Of a stretch of DNA of 64,000 nt, positions 38,127 to 53,100 are shown piece after piece. How positions within the stretch are numbered: the first letter of the stretch is position 1; every line of letters starts with the position of its first letter. The DNA is from Onchocerca lupi (lineage: Eukaryota; Nematoda; Chromadorea; Rhabditida; Onchocercidae). Under the pieces are notes generated by a model. That model was not told where the DNA came from and made no database searches. It was given only the letters and a program-made list of their open reading frames with translations. The translations under genes were made by a program, and so were the position numbers. The stretch covers positions 62,001 to 126,000 of the forward strand of contig JAOVVO010000041.1 in assembly GCA_028564675.1 (NCBI GenBank), in the 5' to 3' direction.

Positions 38127-41100
38127 GAGCAAGTAAATAGTATGATAATGTTAGCAGCGATTCATCCCTACAGCAAAAACAACAGCAAAAGCGGCAATAC
38201 TTCAGATGCTGATAAACATACCATGAAAATCATCGATGTCACTGATCAGGTCTTCACAGTTTTTTATAGCTTCTTTCGGATCCTTCTGAACTATTCCGAT
38301 CTCTGCACTCATTCAGATTTGGTTGCAATCGATCTTGATTAATTTATCTTTCAGTTTAATCAATTCATTTGTCATTATTAAAACATTTTAAAGCACTCTT
38401 GAAACTCATTGAACAATAATCGTATCAAATGTTCAGTGATTTCACTTGGACATCAGGACGAGAAGAATGATTTAATGAGTAAAACATCAAGTAAATTGAA
38501 AAAGTCCTATTGTAGTATTTGGAAGAGAAGGATGACGAAGTTCAAGAGGGTAGTCTGATTGAATATTGTCGTATAAATCATCAAGAGAATGCGAAACGTC
38601 AGCCACAAATATGCTTGGCCGACAAAATTATCAAAATTACTCCCTTAGAATACGAGAATTTCGACAAGACGGTATGCCACCATATCATTTCAATACTGAA
38701 AGATTAGACTGAAAAAACGAATAGTGAATCATTGCCTTTTATGCAAATTTGATGATTTCAATTAGACTGTAATCACCTGCAATAATCGATTGATAGTTTT
38801 TTGCTTGCTTTATTGAAATAGTAAGATTAACTTGCAAATAGCATGTCTTTTTCTGCCACTCTGACAAAATTCTCATAACTCTCACTGAATATTACTTGCA
38901 GAAATTCATGAGTAAATTTCTAATATATAGAGTATCGTCATTCTTCGATATTATCACAGTGTAATTCGCAAACATCGAATTAATGAAATAATACTTAGAA
39001 TTGCTTCATATGTTCATTAAATTCTTTACTTCTAAGAAGTTCAGCTTTAGTTGTCAAAAAAGCAATGTCTTAAATTCATTCATAAGATATATGAATCTTT
39101 GATAATTGATAAGAATTAGTGAAGTTAGTGAGAGCTAATCATTACTTTGAGTATTACCTCTATGCTTACCTTTTCAAATATTTTGTTATTTGGTATTCCA
39201 ACGTCGACAATTCGGGTAAAATTTGTTCCGGGAATAATTGTTAGGGAAATGAAAAGATTGTCTTTGGTTGAAATTAAATGAAATGTCGAGTTGGAATACT
39301 AAGTAGTAAAACTATTAGTACTGGAGGAGCAACTTGTCACTTAAATAATGTTTTATTTTTCTTTTGAGTTCCAGCTCTCAAAATAGCATTTTACAAGTGG
39401 CTAACTATAATTAAAATCCGATTTGCTCTTTTTTTCATAATTAATAATGTTGTTTTTATAGAGCAATTTTTGTTTCCGTAATTTCACTCTTCAAAGATGT
39501 ATTTTGACGTAATGACAAAGGTGGCTGCTTATTATCGACTAATGAAAAATTCGTTTCCTTGTTTTGATCATGATTTGCTGATACATCTAGCTTGCATAAT
39601 TGATGCGATAGTTGTAATAAATCTTGGCTCAACAGATAATCTTCTTAGATTTCGTGAGACTACTGCCAGTATCTCAGATTTTTTGGCAACTAATCTAGAG
39701 CATAGAACAAACAAACAATGCAATCATTATTAGTCTGTATTCTAGATTTTTAATTTACAAAAATTATTGCTTTCTTATAACTAATTCGAATCGTCAAGAT
39801 CATCAAACTGCACAATATTTCATCCCAAGGTAATTAACTTGATTGCGTGCCTGGACGAGACTCCGCAAAATTAGAAAAAATTACTATTATGTCGTTTTAT
39901 CATATTTCTTTTTCAATTTCGGAAAATCCAAAGCTATTAGGATTTATCAAATTCGAGAAAACATTCAAAAGAGCCGAAAAAGCCATCTCTTAAGAGAAGA
40001 AAAAATATTTCGTTTGCTTCATTCATTTTCGCTATAATTGACACATTAAATGATTCTCATTGACGAAATCTCTCCCATAATTATTGAGAAAGTTTTGTGA
40101 ATCATCTATTGCTGCTTATGATGAAGTCATTAATTTCCAGCCTTAATCACAACTACACCAAGCTTAGGGTTTTTTGGTTGAAGGTAAAAACAAAACTGAA
40201 ACAAAAGTTGAAGCAAGAAAATTGGAGCCTGGGGAATAAAAAAAAAATCTAGCATAACAATTAAGCCTCGAAAAGGCAGGATTTGTTGAGTCTTTTGAGT
40301 GCAAACTTATAGATAGTGTCACTTGTCATCTGTTTTACGATGAAAAAAATAATGAATCGAAATGTCACTACTACAGTACTATTGTTATAGTGTCCTTTGT
40401 CTTCATGCCTACTTCATAATAACATGCGGCTGTCCCGATTTCTCTCCTCAACAAATATCTTTTAAATTATTCATTTCTCTTTGTTCTGTGGACAAAGCTC
40501 ACTGTTGAATGAATGACCTGCTCGCATCGATTCATCATTATCCTTTGCTTCATTTATCGATGGTAGCATCGATTCTTAGTTTTGCAAACCGAAGGATGAA
40601 AGAAGGATTACCATATTTACATGCAAGGACTTAGCAGTGGATTTCATGGGATTTTTCATTTTCCTTGATTTCTAGGATATGCCTTATCCTTTTAGAACAT
40701 ACAAGTATCAGTATCTGAAATGAATTGATATCTGATATAGCATGCATTCAATGTCTTCATGCAACTTGTTGCTGGAAGACGAATAGAAGAGTTCAAGAAA
40801 ATATCTTCACTTCCTCGAATTTATTTTTGAATGCCCTGATTCATCAACCTTTTGCAGAACAATCATAATAAATTTTTCATCTTCTTGAACTCTTCGAAAA
40901 TTTTTGAATTGAAGATTTGTGAGAAATTCTAAATTTGGTATGAATCATGCTTTTTGAATAAAAATGCACAAGCAAAAGTCCAGCATACAAGCATTTTTCC
41001 GGATGTTTATGTTCAACATTAAATTTTCTTGCGGTTGCTTTTGAAAATGATTTCATTTCTCTTCTTTATCATGTCTCATGGGATTCCAACTTGAATTTGG

Positions 41101-44100
41101 AAAAAACTTTTTGAAGAATTTGTTGGTGGAATGATACACACGTACTCTAACAGTTTGTCAAATTTCAAATTAATCAAATTTCTCTTTTCGTGAATAGGAA
41201 GAAATGATAGAGAAGCTGACTTCACCTACAAATTGATGAAAAGACTGGACTGGGACAGGATAAATTAGTTTTATTAAGATGTCTTTGTTTGAAAATTCAA
41301 TTTCAAAACATTGTATAAATTGTTTCTCGCTGGTGAAAAGAATTTTACTCCATCTACAACTTAGTTATTCTTTCTCCAGTAATCATCTTTAAGGAAAATT
41401 TCTTGAACAAACGAAATATTTAGTCGAGTTTTTAAATTTAAAATTCAAGAAATTTAATACGTAAAGTACCACCTTTTAAAACAGATCGTGATCAGACATC
41501 GGATCAATCTTCCTTCTCCTGATTTTCGATTTGAAATAATAGATTACTAAGATGGAGCTTATGTACAAGAGCATTTGTCTGGTGTTTTGAACTAACATTG
41601 GTTCACTGATAAACTTGATTTTAAACTAATGAATAATTTGCTAATGAACTTAGTTCAAAAGATAAAATAGCTTCAAGAGACTAAACACAGCAATATGATG
41701 ATTAAGCAGAGAGGGAGAAAATATACTGTTGAAAAGATCAAAAATAGGATGACACCGTCAGACGACTCATAAATATTAAGTATGGGAAATGAAATAACAA
41801 AAGATGCCCTGAAATGAAATTAAGTGATTCTACTCCATTTTTAAGTTTTCATTTCCTTTTCTTTCATTTTCTTTTTTATTATCTTTGCAACTTACAGTCT
41901 ATTCTTACAGTATGCAAATCTTTTTTTAAACTAACTTTCAGAAAGGGCGATTGTAGAAAAAAGCAATCTTTTGTGGACTTGTTACTGATTGTTCCAATAA
42001 GATATGTTGAACAAACTTAAAGTACCGAACAAAACATTTCTGCAAAACTTTTCCGACTCGTTTTTGCTTATCGGTTTCATTGAGGAAAATGCATAATTTC
42101 AATTCTAATCTTATTTTCAATCCCAATATTTTCTTTTCTTATTTTCAATTCTAATCTTACCATAAATTCTCGTTAGCTAATTGAAGAAAAAAGAAGCTAA
42201 GTTTGTAAATAAAAAATAGCATGTTTTGATTCAGGCCTTCTACTTCGGATAACTTTTAGAATTTAGCAGAGTCGAACTTCATTTGCAGTCATTTCTATCA
42301 AATCAGTTGATAGAGAGGTGTAATTATTGCATAATGAGAGTACTGAAAGAAAATAATATATGAGCTTCGTTTTCATCTTTTGATTTGGATCAATTCACAG
42401 CTCACGTTTATTGAATCTACCTTCAACAGGATGTATTAAAGAATAGAAGATTCTTGTCATTCCTTGTTTTTTCACTCAAATATCTTCAAATTCCTTACCA
42501 TCACAGAAAAGACAAACAAAAGCAAATCTATCAGTCGATTATCAAAAAAAAGTTGCGATGAATGATGAGAGAATCAAATTTTGGATAAATGAAAAAGAAA
42601 ATTCACAACATTTACATGCAAAAAGAAGAAATCGAAAGAAAGGAATAAAAAAGCAAACTCAATGGATTTGGCTTCTTTTCGGATTCACAATTCTCGTAGT
42701 TTTTTCCGATTAGAATCTGTCCATCCATCTATCTTCACATACTTTTTTTGAAAAGTATAATGATTATCTGTCATTGCCATATATGCTTTCCTATTATCAT
42801 TAGCATTGTTATTATTCGTAAGAATGTTAATATCAGTGATACTCTCTCCTCTTCTTGAAGCCATGGATATCATTGTTGTTATCACTCTTTCAATCTATGC
42901 AAAAAAAATTTTTCCATTTCGATTTGGTATGAGAACAAAAAAATCCAGAAATCATCACATAACTTTACGTTTCCTACTTGATTTGAAACATTTTGTTGAT
43001 TCTGAAAATATTGGTGAACAATGATAAATTATGAAATAGCACGGACACAAAAAAGTACAAAGTGACCGACTAATTGGGAAGAAAAGGAGAAGATTGAAGA
43101 TGCTATTTGATGGTCCAAAAAAAAAAAAAAAAAAAAAAGGGGATTAACGGAATGATATTTAAAGCAGAAAATGAAAAATACATACCAATTGATTGACATG
43201 GCAATGACAAACTTCCGTGTGACGAGAATCGCCTTTATGAACAACTGAAATATTCATGTTGCCAAATTATCTTCCAATTTCTTTTTCAATTCCTCAAAAC
43301 TTTCTCCTCCATTTTTCCAACTTCTAAATTTTGTAAATTTTTGATTGCTAACAATAAATATTTTTTCAGCACATGTCTCCGAAACGTCACAACACGATGC
43401 GGAAAAGTGACTTCTGCAATGAGGATGTTGATTTGGGAAGTGTTTGTCTAACGTTGAATTGCAAATGCAGCGGTTTCAAGTCACATCCTTGGAGGTCAGT
43501 TGTTTATTTGTTTTCTTTTCGATTCATCAGAAAACTGTCCAATTTATTTTCCAGCCATACATTAGTTGTTTGTCCACGTTGGCTTCCTCAACGACTGGAT
43601 GAATATAATCAATAATTAATTTTATAGTATATATTGTAATATAAAGTCGTTAAATAGCTTCATACTGGTTACTTTACCTGATTGCCTCAATGGTTATTTA
43701 ATCTTCAATTTACCTTTGAATTTTGCATCAGTCATATTAGTTCTTTTTTTCATACTTTTTAACAGTCGAAAGTTTATTTCAGCGTTTAGTTCCTTGAATC
43801 GTTAAACCATTCCTTAAATATTGGTGACTTCAAAGTGGATATACTTAATTAATCTCGAAAACATTATGAAATTTATTTAGCTTTCTGCAATTTAAACTTG
43901 CGTACTGATTATTAACGAAATCTTTTCGCATTTATCAAAATCAATGTTTTACTATGAAGTCTTAATTGCGCTTCTATTTTAGAATTTTTATGAATGAAAT
44001 ATCGGTACACAACACATTTTATCATGATAAAGTAAATCAGTATCACTTGAAATTCAAATTTTAGAATGTAATACAAAATTCCAAACTTTTGGACGACAAA

Positions 44101-47100
44101 TATAAATGAAAAATGAGGAAATGTTAACCAAGTGATTAGTTCTTAAGCTTGGCTTGAGTCAAAAAGAAGGGTGTAACTGTGCAAAATCAATGCCGTCATT
44201 GGAGCCAAGTCAATCAAAGTACCAAGAAAGCTATTCTTAGACTCTTTCCTTTTTTCCATTTCCCAAAATCTGTTCGCATAGACACATTACCACCAAAAAA
44301 TAGTTGAAAGAGTACTATAAAGTGGAAAGATGAGCTTAATGAGTACAAAGAAACTTTTGAAATTTTCTATTATCAACTTTTTTTTTTTTACTTACAACAG
44401 AATATGTAAATTTATGTAAATGTTATTGCTTTCCATATTCTTTTGAAGTTTCCCAATACGCTTGCTATGATTTCATATATCTTCCAATCTGCAAGTCTTG
44501 GAATTTATATAAAGTTCTGACTATAAATTTAATATCTTGTTGTAAAGATTTGCTGGGATAGTTTTGTTCTTTCAAAAAACTTAAGATTAAATCGATTTTC
44601 ACAAAATTCAGTTAAAAGCTGAGAGATGAGAGCTCGTGCAATCTTTAAAGACTATAGAGAAAATTGTTTTGTTGCTATGGAAAAAATTTAATTAATATTT
44701 TCACACATCTTTGTTACTTCTTGAGAAATCATTATCTTGAAATTATGTATGACAATTTATGATTTGCTTAGAAGTAAACAAGCTATATGTTTGCAAATCG
44801 AGAATGCGGAATTGTTTCGAATCTGTTTGCTAATACAAGATCAGGTATTCGGATAGTTTATGCTTGATTGCCTCATACACGATAATTTCGAGATTTGTTT
44901 ATGCATAAACATTCGCCAAATTTTGATTCCTTAATGCTCTTTCTATCCAGAGCAGTGATTCGAAATCAGATATTTCGTTTTCTCTTCCCATTTTGAACAA
45001 TTTCCGAGAAATATAGAATTTAAAATTTTCTGCATATTCATGCTGATAATAATATTATTTTGATATCGAATAAAAAATATTTCACACCCAAAGGATCTGC
45101 ATCCTTCTTTTGCTTATCAATTCTCTTCTTCTTATCGGAATCATTTGATAATAAATGTTATACTTTTCTCTTAGGATTGACAAATGAACGGAATGCTATT
45201 TTGACTGTTAAATATTTCGTTATATATAGTTATGCCGCGGAAATTTTGAATTATTTATCAGTAAGATGAATAGATCGCTAACGTGACTTCAGTTCTTCCA
45301 TTAAATATCTTAATTTTTTTACCGCTATTAATTACTGCAATCAGTGAAGTTTATGGAGAAAATTTTTATTTGAAAACAAGTGGACATTCGAAAGTGAAAT
45401 TGAAGCGAAAAAACGCACCCTAATTTCCGGATTTGTAAATACTTCCACATTTACTTTTTCTTTTTCAAATAAATTTTGTGGCTTTAAAATTCACACATTT
45501 AAGGCATTAATTCAAAAGTTAATTTCCAACTACATTAAATATAAATATCGAGGAGAAGCTCTAATTATCATTCATCAAATTATTCCATTTCTGTTTAAAC
45601 GTTTCTAAAGTTTCAGAATAAAAAAAAATCGATTAAAATATGAAATAATGGAAGGGAAATGAGAAGCAGTTCTTAATATCAGGATGTTAAGGGAATGCTC
45701 CTCTCATTTTTCTAAATTTTAATTTGAATTGAAATTGCGATTTAGAAAGATTTCTAGACCTTAACGATTCTTCTTTGTTCTAAGGTATTATGTCTACTTT
45801 TTCTTTAGTTTGGCATTTTTAGAAGTCTTAAATGCTGCAATTTAGCAACTCTTCAATTACAATAGAGTTTTAGCTTAAATGCCAAGAAATTTGCCAACTT
45901 TTTCATTCTCTAACTTTGCAAATCAACATCTTAAATGATTCTAAGCGTATCTCCAGCTTGAAAACCTCGAAGTCCAAGTAAAATAATGACGACATAAGTA
46001 CTGAAGACTGATCCAGTCTCAGAGATAGTCATCTGTTGATTTCAGGAAAGGATTACGGAAGTCCAAGGGATGCTAGACCGATAGCAGAGAGAAGAGCCTG
46101 GAAATTAGCATACTTTTTGTCATCGCAAGACTGCAATTGATTTAACGCTTCATTGCACATGCATTGTGTGCCAAGCTCTCTTTAGACTTTTTTCTTTTAA
46201 TGTCCTCAAAACTGCAAATTTTGGCTGATTCATTCATCATAAATATGCATGCATGTTGACATGCTAACATGCATAACATACGCGCAAAGACAATCGAGAT
46301 TTCAGGCTTCATTTGGTTGAAAACTTATGAGGCGAAAATGTTTGGAAGTCCCAGGCAAAATTGAATACTGCTTTTGTCCAAGAGAAGCAATCCAGCTGTA
46401 TGGGAGATGAATTTTTAACACTCATTTCCATCTTTTCCTCTTTCTGCCCTAAGACTAATGGAATTCAGAATTTATTTTTGGTCTTTATCATCAACAAACT
46501 CTGACTGATATCATTGCTACTCTGGATCATTGCAATTACCATGTTAATCTTCCAAATTATTTCGACACTTTTAAGTATTCTGACTCTTTTCTTTTTTTGA
46601 AATTCCGATATACTGATTTTTGAATAACATTATCACGGAAATTAAACTCTAAATTATTTTTTAAAGAATTAACATTTCATAAGTGTGGTTGCTCGGATCT
46701 TGGTTTGACCTATAATTTACGTGCGAATTTATCTTTTTCCTTTTCTGATACTAAATAAATGCCAATTCTCGATCTCCCTCGAACGTTTACAACAACAAGG
46801 ACAACATCTGGCTGATGTTTTCTCGATTTTTATTGTTTTCACAAACCGCAGCACTCGAAACACTACTTACAATTTTGCAACTGCCATCAAACATTAGGGC
46901 TTGAAATCGAATGCTTCGGCTACTATCACATCACAAATCCAGATGTTCTTCAAATTCATCGCATTATAATCCAATTTATTGTCGTCCGACAGACTTCATA
47001 ACTTCATCCTCCAGAATTCACTTCTCTTCGCCTCGTAATCAGTGCTATTCACAGCTTGCCAAACGATGTTTTCCGATATTGCTAAGTATGTTTGCTTTAT

Positions 47101-50100
47101 CCTTTTTCATCATCATCATGTTTAGCAAATCTTTCATTACATTCTCACTTTGCAAAGTTTTGCCGAAGATTCTGGAATAAATTTCCCAGTTGAATAAATT
47201 TTCTTTTTTTCCCATCAAAAGTCATTATTCATCATCAAAGCTATGGTGATTACAGTAGTGCTGCTGAAATATAATTGGAACTTTTTAGAAATCTTCAATT
47301 CTCTTCTAAATTTAGTTCTTTTCACTGTTGAAACTATTGGCTTGCGCAAATTTAATCAGCAAAGAGAATTTTTGAATTAATTGAAACTTTTTGAAAAAAA
47401 AAGATAATATGACAGTGCTGAATGACAATGAAACAAAATGATCCATTTTAATAGCCGCAGCTAGCATGGCTCATTATTTCTGGCCAACTATATGGACGGG
47501 ATGTATTCCAAAGACTGAATTATCACTTAAAGCTATGTATGATTGATTTCCATCTGTACTTATGATATCAGTGGAAAACTGATTTTGAAGTTTAGTGCTA
47601 GCTAGTCCCACATTTACGTTCACTTTAGTTCTTGCAAAAATTTATTAATCTTTTATTTCTACTGTAAATCTGAAAAAAAAAAAAATTCGAGTATTTTCAA
47701 GAATTTAACATTTCTCTTACATCTCATCTTTCAATTTAAATGAAATCAATTGGACAGTTTTGAATAAATTCAAGGATTTTTCAACTTGTAATTTTAACCT
47801 ACAATTATTTCTAAGCTTGGTTTTTTTTCTCAAAATGTTTCGAAAAATATCTATTTCATGGAAAACTTTAACGGATTACAATATGCTAACTTGTGCTCTA
47901 AAATTTATCGATTACAGCTCGATTTAAGCGGGTCAGATAATCTCATTTATTATGTCCAGGAGTTTCGCCATTTGACAATTATTTCTGATTAACACTAATT
48001 TATTAATCAGTTTATTTGCTTGTTAAGAATTGCAGAAGAAATGTTTTTAAAGAGTTATTTTATATAATTTTGCAAAACATGGAAAAAGATTTATAGTAGT
48101 CCGTTTCTCGGTCATTGAAGTAACCATGTTTAAAAAAGCATGAAAATTTATGTTTATTTCGAGATAAAGGAATCATGTTGGAAAGCAAATGATCTGAAAA
48201 ATTCTAATGATTATTCCAGTTCTTCTGGAGCTAAAATGTAAAGCTTATGCCGATAGCTATGCACAAGTTGGTTTATAAACTTCAATTCCAAATAAATTTT
48301 GCTAAGACTGGATTGGCTCACATACTCGTTTAACATTTGCTTTTTAGTTTTCTACTTCCAGTCTTTTGATTTGTCTTTGATTTCAAATGTTTTGAAAATA
48401 ATGAATCAAATAAGCGGAATTTTTTTATGGCAAAATTTTTACCAAATTGTTGGAATCTATTTAGAATTTTTAATTTATGCATTCAGTAAACGTTTCTTAC
48501 AACCTTCCCTTGAACTCAAAAATTTATGCATTTTACTCACAAAATATTTTAAATGATCTTCTGATTAAGTCGTGGGTTTTAAATTTAATATTAATAAGTA
48601 GACGGATAGCTATCCAGATTTATCGTATTCCAAAGTTAATTGCATAAAATATACATCTTATTTTTCGTTATGATAATAAATAAATTGTTTTATATTCAGA
48701 ATGGTTCATTGATTTCGCCAAAATTACTAGAATTGTTTTCATTCAGATCTCTCAATTTTTTTTTTTTTATTAAATTGTAAATAAAATTTTACAGCCTTTA
48801 TTCAGAAATCGAATTTCCAAAAAAAAAAAAAAAAAGATCATCAAAAGAAGGGAAAAGATAAATTTTAAATTTTATAATTGCCTTCAAAAATGTTAAAAAT
48901 ATTGTAAATGTTTTTGCTGTAACCACTGCCCAAAAAAAATGATTGAATGAAAATTAAAATTTTTCACTATTTAATAGCAGCAATATAAAAGCATGAAATT
49001 TTAAATTTTTTAGATTAAATGATTTTGAAATTAGCTCTTTTAGGCTGCATCAACATTTTCAAATTGCAGAGTTTCATTTTTTTCACCAATTACATTTTTC
49101 GCAGAAAATTGAATTTTCAAGTGACATTGCTCTAAACATTATGAAAAGTTTCTTTTTTGAGAAAGTATTCTTTTTGCTACATCATGACCTCTCAAAGATG
49201 CAGTGGCATCTGTTTGACTTACATTTTCCAATTACTCGAAGGAATGAGCAATTTATTTTGACGATATTTTCATTTTTAAACATAATGAAGAATGAGTAAC
49301 AAAAAGAATGCTAACTCATTTTTCCAGAAAAGTTTGCGTTCATTGTAAATGCGATCGCATTGATCACGAAGCAACTTCACATAATCGCAAGCTCACTGCC
49401 TCTGAACGTATCGGAATCTTGCCATCACGTATGATACTTTTTTTTTTCTTTTTGGCCAGAAACAATATTACTTATTGTAATGATTTTACAATAAATGATA
49501 TTATTTATGGCCAAAATGTTTTTTTTTTTTTTTTGATTAGAAGACCCAAGAAGTTTGGGTGTTTTCTGTTTTCGCCATCATTTTATATCTTTTTTTTGTC
49601 ATTAGAGACATGAAATAATTTCTCAAGACAACGAGAAAAAGAAGAAATTTCATGATATACATGAATAAATTTTCCAATCTTTTTAAATTCTAATTCCATT
49701 GTGTGGGAAGACAGATACAAGAAGGATTATAATTTACTCACAAGTTGAAATAGTTATGAATTTTCAATTATTGAAGAGCTTAGTGCTATTCGTCATAGAT
49801 GATTACATTAATATACACATATGTTTCATTATTAAGCTATCTTAATTTAATTTAAAAAAGCTGTTTTATGCTGTTATTTTGTGTGCTAATATTCAAAAAG
49901 TTAAAGTTATTCAATTTATTTTCCATAAATGTTGTTTTAACTTACTTGATGATCCTAATCCTTATCATATTCATCTTAAATGTTATCACTAATTCATTTT
50001 ATCACTGTGATTCTGTGAGATATAGAATGATTCCAAAAGTTTATACACCTTCATTTGCTCCAAATATTTTAATCCACAACAAAATAATTTACTATCACTT

Positions 50101-53100
50101 CTTATTTGGCAAAATGCTTCTATCATTATTGATGTTAAAATTTTAGTTGAAATGTTATCAACCGCAACAGCGCAAACTACTCGCCCTACTGATGCACCTG
50201 GTTCTACAGGTCATGGTTATTCATGGGTACCACCAGGACTTACTCGTGTCAAGGTTCACGTTGAAAGTTCATTTCACTTCTCTGAAAATGATGATTATAA
50301 ATGTGCGCTATAGATTTTCTGAAAACCTGAATTATAAGGCCGAGGAGGAAGAATTTTCGTAACGATAAAGCAATCAATCTTCATGGTCTTTTTATTTTTT
50401 GAGGTGGAAGAATATATGGCACAACTACCAAATCATGTTGTTCCACGGATGAATAGTAGTGGTGAAAAGTTTCGTGAAAGGCAGCTCATGTTGCAGGTTA
50501 ATCATTCTCGCTTTTATTCGATTCTGAGAATCCTTGACCCCTGTTGGATCATGCAAGATGTACTTGAATCCTTGATCTACTTTGATCACGCAAGGTTGCA
50601 AATATTTGAAATGTCACCCAATGCGGATAAGTGATTCATTATTTCAGTTACCACGACAGGACCTATCGTTGGCATATTGCAAGCATCTTTCAAATAGCGT
50701 CGAAAGGAAACTTTATGAAGAATTTATCAATGCACGAAATGAAATTGCCTTAGATATTGGCTTCGTTTGTCCTGTCCTGCCAAAACAAATGGTCTTTTCT
50801 TTATTAATTAATTCATTAATATGCAAAAACCCGAGCATGCAAGAAATATTTTGCATTCTAGATAAGGTCTGATAAGTGCACATTTTTCTATATTTCCTTT
50901 GCCTTGCAATATTTTGATGCTTTGTTTGCTCATTGCTGAGTTATTTGAAATTTCAATTCAAAGCAACGATTTCTCATTTCGAAAAAATTTAAAGAAATCA
51001 ACGGAAATAGTGATTGGCATTCTCTTTGCTGAAACGCGCAAATGTTCAAATATTTGCGATAAATAATTAAAACTTAAGGAAGTATTATGCAATCTTCATT
51101 TCTCTAATGAATGATGGAAGGAGAGATGCATGCCCTAGTGAACTTTTCAAAACTCCCGTTTTACTGTATATCGGTCAAAGATGTGCTTCCATCCGTACTT
51201 CACAAAACGAACTAGTTTTCACGAATCCAATAATCGACTCTCGTTCTCATCAATCCTCGTTTTATTCCAAATATTTCAATCTTTGTTTTCCGTACTTTAT
51301 CGAGTTCATTGTCTTTCAAATTCAAGGATGCAAAAAATTGCCAAGATTCCAAAATTAATCAATTAAGCCCATGTCGTAAGTTAAATATGCTTATGTTCTT
51401 CCATCCTTGTTTCTTCTAAGATTTACAGGAAATTGGTAGAATTTTTTAAAATTTAAAGGAGTGTAAGAAGTGTCGTGGGGTATTGGAGAGGAATGAAATG
51501 GCTGTAATAGCGCCAAAACTGGGTGAAAACAGCGGTTGGCATCCGGCTTGCTTTACGTGTGCCACGTGTGAGCAGGTATTGAGATCTTTTGTATCACAAT
51601 TGGAATTTTTCAAGTTCATTAATCGCTCTATTTTATCGATAATTATATTTATCACCACTTTCTTATCTTTATAATTTCAGCTTTTGATCGATTTGACATA
51701 CTGCGTCAAGGACGGTATTATCTATTGTGAACGACATTACGCTGAACTTCATAAACCGAGATGTTACTCCTGCGATGAGGTATCTTTTCCTTAATGATCA
51801 ATTTTAAACTTTTTGAAATTAGATCAGTTTGCTTTCAGCATGAGATTTTTCATAGCACAGTTCGAATTTTTAAATCAGTCAATTTTATCAATGATTATAT
51901 TTATTATTACTGTTCGAAGTTATTATTACTGTCTGAAAAATAAGACAAAAATTCTTGTAGTTGAAGCTGATGAGTTTAGCTTTACGTGAATTTTTTGGCT
52001 AAACATAATTACTCGAAAGCGAAAGGTCTTAGAATTTTAAAATAAAGGAAAGATAGAAGAAAGGATTTGTTTTAAATGACCAATTATATTAAATTATAAA
52101 ATATGTCAAAAAATGGTAATAATTATGGTTTAGTGAAAATGACTATCTCTGTTTGTCATGCGATAAAAGTTTAAAGTTTCCAGATGACTAAATCTTCTAT
52201 GTTTTGTGTAATTTATTGCTTGCGAATTTCTGCTTCTGATAATTTTTTGCAGAAAATCAAAATTTTTGGTAAAAAATCAATTTTTCTGGATAATATAGAA
52301 AAGATGTGCTTGGTTTTTGATATTGGAATAAATGATGAGATAATGTTGTTGATATAAGAAAAAGTATTGCCTTGTCAATATTTTAGAAGGCGACTTGTCT
52401 TCATCATAAACTTGACATCTTTCTTCTCTTAGATGTTAGAAAATCGACATTTTTGACATAAACTATGCATTTTCGAGCCTTTTTTTTATGTTTCCAACTT
52501 TTTTTGAGCATTTGGATTTTAATTATTCAATTGCTTAATTTCATGACAAGAAATTTTGATATAATTTTCAGTTTCACGGTCAGATTTTTGACTTATTTCG
52601 GTGGAAATTGATTAACTTTCGAAATTTCAAATAATATCGACTTTGGTGTTTGGATTGCATTTACTTCTTACCTTGTAATCTTGCCCTCTTTCTGGTGAAG
52701 TGATGAGAAAGAAGGATTCATTAATATTAGACTAGAATTATCTTCTTCATCATCGTTCTAATTGCTGCGTTTAATTTGCAAGAGTGCTCCCAAGCACACA
52801 GTAAAATTTAACTTTAGTTGCTATCCAAGTAATTACTTGGCTTTGAACAGAAAGCCAACAATGAAGGGGGATTGCTTGGCTGAGTGACGCGATTGGCCTC
52901 AGTATTGGCTGATTACTTTTATTGCGTCTGTGTGCGATATGCTATTATAATCCTTTCCATTACTCTGGATAAATGTTGGATATAGTGGTACATTTGCTTG
53001 AAACTATCGTTAAAATCAAGCTTTGTCCTCTCCCTCCTTCTCCATAAGTTTCTTGGCTTCTTCGCTGCTCCCTTCAAGGTTTAGCGATGATGGAATATGC

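Noticed and set aside
39497..39733. 78-codon plus-strand frame in the lim-9 5' intron
   Set aside because: Mixed composition but no paired splice sites and no link in phase to either neighbouring exon.
46911..47180. 89-codon plus-strand frame
   Set aside because: Ser/Phe/Ile-rich reading of AT-rich intron with no splice or homology support.
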